Positions 1 through 5,056 of a DNA stretch of 6,277 nucleotides are shown piece by piece. The stretch's first letter is position 1, and each line of letters opens with the position of its first letter. The notes beneath the pieces were generated by a model. That model saw only the letters and a list, made by a program, of their open reading frames with translations. It did not search any database and was not told the DNA's origin. The position numbers and the translations under genes were made by a program. The DNA is from an uncultured Clostridia bacterium (GTDB lineage Bacteria; Bacillota; Clostridia; TANB77; CAG-508): assembly GCA_947631725.1 (NCBI GenBank), contig CANRML010000074.1, positions 1-6,277 of the forward strand. Reading direction: 5' to 3'.

Positions 1-115
1 GTCTTTGTTTTCCATCTATATATATTTTTACTGTTTTATTTGCATATGTTGACATTACCCAGCCATTTACTTCCATTGTGTCTTGTTTTATTTGATCTGT
101 TTTTGGATAATCAAT
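1..115 (-). repeat. Tandem repeat unit 3 (cut by the window edge)
   Basis: The first 38 residues of a third copy are visible (residues 260-297), differing from unit 2 at one residue (IDYPKTDQ instead of IDYPKTEQ). The total number of repeats cannot be known from this window. Confidence 0.9.
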
Positions 116-892
116 ATTTAATAATGTTTTATATTTTTGCAATGTTATTTTTCTACTATATGTTGCTAGAATTTCTCCTTTATCTGATACAACATCAATT
201 TTTAATGTATGTACTCCATCTTTTACATCTTGTAAGTTTAATATTGACTTAAATCCTGGTTCTGGATTTTCTTTTATTGTTCCATATCCTTTTATTACTG
301 CATGTACATCTCCTCTTGCTCTTGTTGGCATTTGTTCTTGTCTTTGTTTTCCATCTATATATATCTTTACTGTTTTATTTGCATATGTTGACATTACCCA
401 ACCATTTACTTCCATTGTATCTTGTTTTATTTGCTCTGTTTTTGGATAATCAATATTTAATAATGTTTTATATTTTTGTAATGTTATTTTTTTACTATAT
501 GTTGCAAGAATTTCTCCTTTATCTGATACAACATCGATTTTTAATGTATGTGCTCCATCATTTAAGTCTTTTAAGTTTAATATTGACTTAAATCCTGGTT
601 CTGGGTTTTCTTTTATTGTGCCATATCCTTTTATTACTGCATGTACATCTCCTCTTGCTCTTGTTTCTATCTTTTCTTGTCTTTGTTTTCCATCTATATA
701 TATTTTTACTGTTTTATTAGTATATGTTGACATTACCCAACCATTTACTTCCATTGTATCTTGTTTTATTTGCTCTGTTTTTGGATAGTCAATCCAAAGA
801 TATGTTTTTTCCTTTGTAGCTGTTTTAACATTACTTGGTATAAAAAGTAATAAAAGTATAAAAATAATTGATAAATATTTAATCTTTTTCAT
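1..892 (-). CDS. Secreted surface protein of tandem 113-residue Ig-like repeats (3' end outside window)
   Basis: The frame is open from an ATG at 892 to the window edge (297 full codons), so the C-terminus and any anchor are unseen. Residues 1-25 look like a Sec signal peptide: MKKIK, then a hydrophobic core (about YLSIIFILLLLFIP), with cleavage likely near Ala25; no lipobox Cys is present. From about residue 31 the protein consists of tandem 113-residue repeats (34-146, 147-259, 260 onward) with motifs IDYP, NGWVMS, RARGDV, IKGYGT, ENPEPGF and LQKYKT. The pattern resembles bacterial Ig-like surface modules of the GBS Bsp-like kind; that family link is from memory. An adhesive or structural surface role is inferred; no enzyme domain is seen. 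It follows the glycosyltransferase gene by 23 bases, so it is probably cotranscribed. In-frame ATGs at 901 and 907 are alternative starts; 892 was preferred because it gives a typical MKK signal-peptide start and usable spacing to a weak Shine-Dalgarno. Confidence 0.9.
   Translation of the reverse strand, partial: MKKIKYLSIIFILLLLFIPSNVKTATKEKTYLWIDYPKTEQIKQDTMEVNGWVMSTYTNKTVKIYIDGKQRQEKIETRARGDVHAVIKGYGTIKENPEPGFKSILNLKDLNDGAHTLKIDVVSDKGEILATYSKKITLQKYKTLLNIDYPKTEQIKQDTMEVNGWVMSTYANKTVKIYIDGKQRQEQMPTRARGDVHAVIKGYGTIKENPEPGFKSILNLQDVKDGVHTLKIDVVSDKGEILATYSRKITLQKYKTLLNIDYPKTDQIKQDTMEVNGWVMSTYANKTVKIYIDGKQR
116..454 (-). repeat. Tandem repeat unit 2 (339 bp, 113 codons)
   Basis: This is the second full repeat, residues 147-259 of the surface protein. 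Comparing plus-strand bases 1-339 with 340-678 (one full period) I count about 20 mismatches and no indels, so the copies are close to 94% identical at DNA level. That points to recent duplication or homogenisation. Confidence 0.93.
455..793 (-). repeat. Tandem repeat unit 1 (339 bp, 113 codons)
   Basis: This is the first full repeat in reading direction, residues 34-146 of the surface protein, starting at IDYPKTEQ. It differs from unit 2 at 9 of 113 residues by hand count, including three adjacent ones (KIE against QMP at residues 74-76). The period is exactly 339 bases: the same string GTCTTTG on the plus strand recurs at 1, 340 and 679. Confidence 0.93.
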
Positions 893-902
893 AATAACCA
901 TC

Positions 903-909
903 TTCATTT
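903..909 (-). promoter_or_regulatory. Weak Shine-Dalgarno for the repeat surface protein
   Basis: The sequence AAATGAA lies 10 bases before the ATG at 892 and differs by one base from the AAAGGAA found before the four other gene starts in the window. It also contains one of the alternative in-frame ATGs (907), so start choice here is uncertain and translation may be weaker than for the upstream genes. Confidence 0.4.
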
Positions 910-915
910 CTTTAT

Positions 916-2163
916 TTATTTTTTTCTGAAGAAATGTGTATATCTCCAACTTCTAGAATTTTTTATTTCTTTGACTTCTAATTCTAAAGCCTTTTTTTCT
1001 TCCTTCAGTTTCGATATTTCTTCTTCTTGCTTATTCATTATATATCCTCTGTTATCAATTTCTGTTTGCTTTTCTGCTAATTCTTTTTCTTTTATTTGAT
1101 AAAATTCAATTGTTTTCTGATTTAATATTTCTTTTCTTCGCCTGTCTTCTCTTTCTGCAAGTCTTTTTGATGTTAACATATTTCTTTTTAACTTATTATA
1201 TTTATTTCTTATTTCATTTAAATCAACTTCTGGCATTTCTTCTACTTTATGTAATATTTCATCTATTTTTTGTTCAAAATTAAAGTTTGAAAGTGCATAT
1301 TGTTTTATATCCTCTAGTTGTTCAAGCTCTTTTTCAAAATTTTCTATAATTTCATTAGCAATAGTATTTGCATCTTTTTTGTCAAAGCCTCTACCTGAAA
1401 AATTATGGCTTCTATTTTGTTCCATATTTTCAATAGTTAAATATCCATCTCCTCCATGAATATCATATATATATACAGGTATTTTTAGAGACATAGCATA
1501 TTGTACAGTTTTACCAATTGTAACAATGCAATCATATTTTTCTAGTATTTCATTTGTTATTAGAGTTTGAGTTCCTGCAAATCCATAAATATCTACGTTA
1601 TATTTTTTCTCTCTTAATAATTCAATAGCTTGCATTTCTTCTTCAGGTATGTGATTAGAAACAACAGCTATATTTTTTAATTCTTTAATATTTATATTCT
1701 TATTAAAATATGAAGAAAATGAATAATTTTCAAATAAATATACATTTTTTACATCTTCGACTTTTGTTAATTGCTCATAAGTTTCTGGTGAGTTTGCTAT
1801 AGTTAAAGAAAGTTCATTTGCATAAATAGGTGCTGATTCAAATGGCTCATTTGGTGATAAAGAACTTGTTATTATTTTTTTTGCCTTTAATCCCTTTTCA
1901 AAAATCAACCAATCAAGTAAAAATGAGTGATGTGTCCAAACCAAGTCAAATTCTGTTTTGCTAAAGTCAAAATCATTTTCTAATAAATATATGACATGGT
2001 CAAAATTTTCTTTTACAACATCATATAGCGGAGAATCTGTTTCAATTACCCCTAAATACACTTCATATCCTATTTCTTTTAACCTTTTTGCTATAGTAGA
2101 AGTATTTATTTCAGAACCTGTAAATTGTACAATTCCGAAATTGGTTATTAATACTTTTTTCAT
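916..2163 (-). CDS. Glycosyltransferase-like protein (GT-B type) with C-terminal coiled coil and SWRYT tail
   Basis: Probably a cytoplasmic glycosyltransferase that builds the glycan exported by the neighbouring ABC transporter; donor and acceptor are unknown. The 415-residue protein opens with a Rossmann-like MKKVLITNFG and a GSE segment (16-18), as in GT-B enzymes. A second Rossmann-like half (about 163-305) carries the most telling stretch: IGKTVQYAM (216-224), IPVYIYD (228-234), GGDGYL (237-242) and NFSGRGF (254-260), which I recall from Firmicutes surface-polysaccharide glycosyltransferases. The usual EX7E motif of GT4 enzymes is not evident: Tyr222 sits where the second Glu is expected. 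Residues about 313-400 are a charged coiled coil, and the end, NSRSWRYTHFF, matches the SWR.T tail common on surface-glycan glycosyltransferases. It begins 41 bases after the Wzt-like gene, with a clear AAAGGAA site 7 bases before its ATG. The exact family is not settled. Confidence 0.8.
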   Translation of the reverse strand: MKKVLITNFGIVQFTGSEINTSTIAKRLKEIGYEVYLGVIETDSPLYDVVKENFDHVIYLLENDFDFSKTEFDLVWTHHSFLLDWLIFEKGLKAKKIITSSLSPNEPFESAPIYANELSLTIANSPETYEQLTKVEDVKNVYLFENYSFSSYFNKNINIKELKNIAVVSNHIPEEEMQAIELLREKKYNVDIYGFAGTQTLITNEILEKYDCIVTIGKTVQYAMSLKIPVYIYDIHGGDGYLTIENMEQNRSHNFSGRGFDKKDANTIANEIIENFEKELEQLEDIKQYALSNFNFEQKIDEILHKVEEMPEVDLNEIRNKYNKLKRNMLTSKRLAEREDRRRKEILNQKTIEFYQIKEKELAEKQTEIDNRGYIMNKQEEEISKLKEEKKALELEVKEIKNSRSWRYTHFFRKK

Positions 2164-2170
2164 AATCTTA

Positions 2171-2177
2171 TTCCTTT
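2171..2177 (-). promoter_or_regulatory. Ribosome binding site of the glycosyltransferase-like gene
   Basis: AAAGGAA lies 7 bases before the ATG at 2163 and fixes that start. The 41-base gap around it shows no hairpin with a T-run and no paired -35/-10 elements. Confidence 0.8.
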
Positions 2178-2204
2178 CTTAATTATGGAATTTTTGTATT
2201 TATG

Positions 2205-3413
2205 TTATTTTAGTATTTCATAATCACAGCTACTCATACCTTCTGAGTGTAGTACACCAAAACTATTTTTAGGCACTTTTACTTTAAAACTTGTTGCATA
2301 ATCGATTTTATCGTAACTGAACATAATTTTTTCATCACAAATTGATACTGTAACGTAATATGTTCCTTCTGCAAAATTGTTTCTATTTATTTTAAATGTT
2401 ACTTGTTTTTCTTCTTTTCCAATGTATTCATCAATTCTAATTGAGTTTATAACTGTTACCATTTCTCCTTTTGTATCTGTAATAATAATTCCTGCTCCAT
2501 ATTTATCTATATTCTTTAAATTATCTACATCTATTGTGATTTTTATATCATCAAATAAGTTATACTCTTTTTTATCTGTTTCAACTTTTAAAATTTTTAT
2601 TGTTTTGTCTTCTTGTTTTTTCTTCTTTTTTTGTTGTTCCATAAGTTGTATTTTTTCTTGAACTTGCTTTTCTCTTGGATTATCTATCATATATGTTTTA
2701 TATTCTTCTGTTACAAAGCTTGTTTCACCATCTAATACAATTTGTCCATCTCTCATCCAAATAGCACGACTGCAGAAGTTTCTTATTGCAGGTAATGAGT
2801 GTGAAACAAATAAAATGGTTGTACCATTATTTCTGATTTCCTTCATCCTTGTAATAGATTTTTCTTGAAATGCCATATCTCCAACAGAAAGAACTTCATC
2901 AACAATTAAAACTTCTGGTTCTACATTAATAGCACAAGCAAATGCTAATCTTGCAAACATCCCTGAAGAATATGTTTTTACAGGTTGATATAAATGTTCA
3001 CCAATATCAGCAAATTCTATTATGCTTTGTTCTTTTTCTTTTATTTCTTCATTTGTTAGTCCCATTACTTGTCCATGTTGATAAATATTTTCATAACCTG
3101 TTAGTTCACTATTAAAAGCTGCTCCTAATTCAAGTAATGAACTTATTTTACCTTTTACTTCAATTTCTCCACTTGTTGGACAAACAACTCCTGTTACCAT
3201 TTTTAATAAAGTAGACTTTCCTGCACCATTTCTTCCTAAAATACCTAAAATTTCACCTTTTTTTACTTCTAAAGATAAATTATTTACAGCTTTAAAGGCA
3301 TGATGTCTATTCATTTTAGGAAAAAGTACTTCTAATAGCCTATCTTTTTTTCTGTCATACATTTTATATTCTTTTACTAAATTTTTAATTTCAATAGCAT
3401 TTTCTTCCTTCAC
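2205..3413 (-). CDS. wzt: Polysaccharide ABC exporter, ATP-binding subunit (Wzt/TagH type) with C-terminal Wzt-like domain
   Basis: This ATPase powers export of a lipid-linked glycan through the permease encoded just upstream. Residues 1-245 form the nucleotide-binding domain: Walker A GRNGAGKST (60-68), the Wzt/TagH-type ELGAAF and ELTGYENIY segments (95-111), signature YSSGM (148-152), Walker B VLIVDE (168-173, catalytic Glu173) and H-loop His205. A charged linker with five lysines in a row (262-266) leads to a beta-rich C-terminal domain (about 272-402) resembling the Wzt C-terminal domain. In O-antigen export systems that domain recognises the finished end of the chain, so this exporter may select a specific glycan terminus (inference). 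At 402 residues it has the length of a two-domain Wzt; a bare ATPase would be about 250. The start is GTG, 10 bases after AAAGGAA; the only nearby upstream ATG is followed at once by TAA. The gene symbol rests on family resemblance only. Confidence 0.95.
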   Translation of the reverse strand: MKEENAIEIKNLVKEYKMYDRKKDRLLEVLFPKMNRHHAFKAVNNLSLEVKKGEILGILGRNGAGKSTLLKMVTGVVCPTSGEIEVKGKISSLLELGAAFNSELTGYENIYQHGQVMGLTNEEIKEKEQSIIEFADIGEHLYQPVKTYSSGMFARLAFACAINVEPEVLIVDEVLSVGDMAFQEKSITRMKEIRNNGTTILFVSHSLPAIRNFCSRAIWMRDGQIVLDGETSFVTEEYKTYMIDNPREKQVQEKIQLMEQQKKKKKQEDKTIKILKVETDKKEYNLFDDIKITIDVDNLKNIDKYGAGIIITDTKGEMVTVINSIRIDEYIGKEEKQVTFKINRNNFAEGTYYVTVSICDEKIMFSYDKIDYATSFKVKVPKNSFGVLHSEGMSSCDYEILK

Positions 3414-3423
3414 AATAATTACA

Positions 3424-3430
3424 TTCCTTT
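3424..3430 (-). promoter_or_regulatory. Ribosome binding site that fixes the GTG start of the Wzt-like gene
   Basis: AAAGGAA lies 10 bases before the GTG at 3413, within a 21-base gap after the permease stop. It supports GTG as the true start, because the ATG overlapping this site is closed at once by TAA. Confidence 0.8.
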
Positions 3431-3434
3431 CAAA

Positions 3435-4223
3435 TTATAAGACATCTGCAAAATCTTTTTTTGTTCTTTTAAATACTCTATTTCCCCATATAAAGAAGAA
3501 AATAGTTATTCCCCAAAATACAAGTGAATATATTCCATATCCTTCTGTTATGATATTTCCTGAAATAAATGCTTGTCTTAATCCAGTTACTAAATATGTA
3601 AAAGGATTGCATTTTGCAATATTTAACAAAATTCCTCCACCTAACATATCTAAATTCCAAATTATTGGTGTAAACCAAAATACTAATTGCATTACTATAC
3701 TTAATAATTCTGCAAAGTCTGGAACAACAGTACAGATTGCTGATGTTAATCTTGTAAAAGCTATTATAAATGCATATGCAGCAATTATGAAATATATTAA
3801 CATCAATATATTAGGTAAATATCCAAAACATAAGCATACTATAACTGCTATTACGATTAAAAATAGTCCAACTACTGCACATGATACAATTGTAATCATT
3901 GGTATAATATCAATTGGAAATACTACTTTTTTTACTAAGTATCCATATTGTCTAATTGAACAACTTGTCTTTAAAATAGTATCATTTAATGTAAGCCACA
4001 TTGCCATTGCAGGTATATACCATACAACAAATGGGTCATTTCCAGCTGCTCCTGTTTTTAGTATATATTGAAAAACAATTACATAAGTTAGCATAAAGAT
4101 AAATGGCTGTAAAAATCCCCATATACTTCCCAAACTAGTGCTAGCAAAACGATTTCTAAAGTCGTTTTTTCCTAATTGCAGTATTAGCTTTTTGTTTTCC
4201 ATTAACATCTTAAAAAATTTCAC
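3435..4223 (-). CDS. wzm: Polysaccharide ABC exporter, permease subunit (Wzm/TagG type, ABC-2 family)
   Basis: This integral membrane subunit forms the channel that moves a lipid-linked polysaccharide or teichoic-acid-like polymer across the cytoplasmic membrane. The 262-residue length is normal for the family. The N-terminal segment carries the familiar DFRNRFASTSLG (21-32) before the first membrane helix. Approximate helices are at 33-56, 66-85, 107-133, 138-163, 172-190 and 232-248, six in all as expected for ABC-2 permeases. The late motif NPFTYLVTGLRQAF (206-219) is typical of O-antigen and teichoic acid exporters. The ATPase follows after 21 bases, as usual for such pairs. The start is GTG: AAAGGAA lies 9 bases upstream, whereas the ATG at residue 6 would be 24 bases from it. 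A promoter-like sequence lies just upstream, so this may be the first gene of a sub-operon. The substrate cannot be read from the sequence, and the symbol rests on family resemblance. Confidence 0.95.
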   Translation of the reverse strand: MKFFKMLMENKKLILQLGKNDFRNRFASTSLGSIWGFLQPFIFMLTYVIVFQYILKTGAAGNDPFVVWYIPAMAMWLTLNDTILKTSCSIRQYGYLVKKVVFPIDIIPMITIVSCAVVGLFLIVIAVIVCLCFGYLPNILMLIYFIIAAYAFIIAFTRLTSAICTVVPDFAELLSIVMQLVFWFTPIIWNLDMLGGGILLNIAKCNPFTYLVTGLRQAFISGNIITEGYGIYSLVFWGITIFFFIWGNRVFKRTKKDFADVL

Positions 4224-4232
4224 TATTATTCT

Positions 4233-4239
4233 TTCCTTT
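4233..4239 (-). promoter_or_regulatory. Ribosome binding site that fixes the GTG start of the permease
   Basis: AAAGGAA lies 9 bases before the GTG at 4223. The alternative ATG five codons further in would be too far from it. Confidence 0.8.
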
Positions 4240-4246
4240 CAATCTA

Positions 4247-4275
4247 ATTGTACTTACATTTATATCTTTTGTCAA
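4247..4275 (-). promoter_or_regulatory. Putative internal sigma-A promoter facing the ABC transporter genes
   Basis: Reading leftward there is a perfect -35 box TTGACA (4275-4270), a 17-base spacer and TACAAT (4252-4247), one base from the TATAAT consensus. The -35 box overlaps the TGA stop of the upstream membrane-protein gene. The expected start of transcription is near 4240, giving a leader of about 17 bases with the Shine-Dalgarno at its very 5' end. Chance matches occur in AT-rich DNA, but exact boxes, ideal spacing and an intergenic position together make this the best promoter candidate in the window. Confidence 0.55.
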
Positions 4276-5033
4276 TTGTAAATAATGGCATTTATAAGTT
4301 CTTGTGCTGATAATATATTTGCTTGATTTGTTGTTAATACAAATATTTTTTGATTACCACTTTCATAATATTCGCAAGCTTGGTCTGGTGCCATTTTTTC
4401 AAATGGATATTCTGTAACTTCTCCTGAAACTTCGTCAAGGATATAGCAAGTACCTGTTATTGATATGATATACATTTTATTACTAAATAAGATACTTTCT
4501 ATACTTTTATCTGTTTCATTTGCATTAATACTAACTCTACACTCAAGATATCCTTCATCATTTATACTATAATTATTTTTTGTTGTTTGATTTAAAATTG
4601 ATAAAAATGCTTGCCTAGAATCTTGAGCTACCCAAATACCTTTTTTACCTGAGAAAGAGTTTCCCACTTCTTCTATATGGCTTAAATCATTTTCTGGTTT
4701 TTTGTTCTCCACAATTCCTGTTAATACAGTACAAAATTGCATATCTGGCTTCACAGATAATATTTTTCTTCCATCATATTCTGTTTGGGTTTCATATATA
4801 GAATTATCTCCATTTGCTCCTATTTCATTTTTTAAGTCATCTACAGTTGTATTTTCCTGATAAGAAATTTCATTTTTATCAATTTCTATACCATCATAGC
4901 TTTCATAGTTTTTGTTTTCTTTTTCAACTTTGTTTTCTTTTTTGTTTTGATTTACAATTATCACTGTAGCAACAATTGCTACAATGATAATTATTATTAG
5001 AGCAAATATGATATATTTAATATTTTTCTTCAT
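4272..5033 (-). CDS. Single-pass membrane-anchored protein of unknown function
   Basis: I do not recognise this 253-residue protein. It opens with MKKNIK and one strongly hydrophobic helix (about 7-27), without a lipobox Cys, so it is an uncleaved anchor or a signal peptide. A Lys/Glu/Asn-rich linker (28-45) follows, then a mixed-structure domain (about 50-253) expected outside the cell. That domain has four cysteines (101, 165, 196, 220), which could form disulfides, though that is unproven. Local features are GIWVAQDSRQAF (132-143) and TGTCYILDEVSGEV (193-206), the latter like a short beta hairpin. It lies 23 bases after the peptidase gene and 48 bases before the permease gene, so it is probably cotranscribed. 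It may be an accessory surface factor of the glycan or peptidase system, but that rests only on position. It apparently ends in TGA, the others seen here in TAA. The ATG start is preceded by AAAGGAA at 12 bases. Confidence 0.85.
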   Translation of the reverse strand: MKKNIKYIIFALIIIIIVAIVATVIIVNQNKKENKVEKENKNYESYDGIEIDKNEISYQENTTVDDLKNEIGANGDNSIYETQTEYDGRKILSVKPDMQFCTVLTGIVENKKPENDLSHIEEVGNSFSGKKGIWVAQDSRQAFLSILNQTTKNNYSINDEGYLECRVSINANETDKSIESILFSNKMYIISITGTCYILDEVSGEVTEYPFEKMAPDQACEYYESGNQKIFVLTTNQANILSAQELINAIIYN

Positions 5034-5045
5034 AATATATTATAA

Positions 5046-5052
5046 TTCCTTT
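5046..5052 (-). promoter_or_regulatory. Ribosome binding site of the membrane-anchored protein gene
   Basis: AAAGGAA lies 12 bases before the ATG at 5033, in the 23-base gap after the peptidase stop codon. The spacing is slightly long but no closer purine-rich site is present. Confidence 0.65.
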
Positions 5053-5056
5053 CAAA

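Noticed and set aside
40..591. Two plus-strand open frames (40-252 and 277-591) rich in Leu, Phe and Tyr
   Set aside because: They are antisense to the repeat-coding gene, reflect its AT-rich repeats and have no ribosome binding site of the local type.
446..655. RGD tripeptides in each repeat (and in the peptidase module) as integrin-binding sites
   Set aside because: RGD sits inside a conserved ARGDV structural motif of the module and also occurs in the peptidase protein; there is no evidence for exposure or a host ligand.
1..793. The tandem repeats as a CRISPR array or non-coding satellite
   Set aside because: The 339-base units have no spacer structure, keep an open frame throughout and encode a signal-peptide protein with a recognisable module.
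2616..2632. T6 and T7 runs in the Wzt-like gene as a phase-variable tract
   Set aside because: The runs are short, encode a lysine-rich linker and are interrupted by C; such runs are common in DNA this AT-rich.
1958..2661. Plus-strand open frames 1958-2182 and 2377-2661
   Set aside because: They are antisense shadows of the glycosyltransferase-like and Wzt-like genes with no independent support.
3434..3439. TATAAT on the minus strand at the end of the permease gene as a -10 box
   Set aside because: No -35-like sequence lies about 17 bases upstream (the position is a run of A) and no extended -10 TG is present.
3478..3678. Minus-strand 66-codon frame inside the permease gene
   Set aside because: It is out of frame within the permease, has no supporting ribosome binding site and resembles no known protein.
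3550..4071. Plus-strand open frame of 173 codons opposite the permease gene
   Set aside because: It lies wholly inside a confidently recognised permease gene on the other strand; its composition is a shadow of hydrophobic codons and no family resemblance is seen.
5039..5044. TATAAT on the minus strand before the membrane-protein gene as a -10 box
   Set aside because: It lies between the ribosome binding site and the start codon and has no -35 partner, so it is chance AT-rich sequence.
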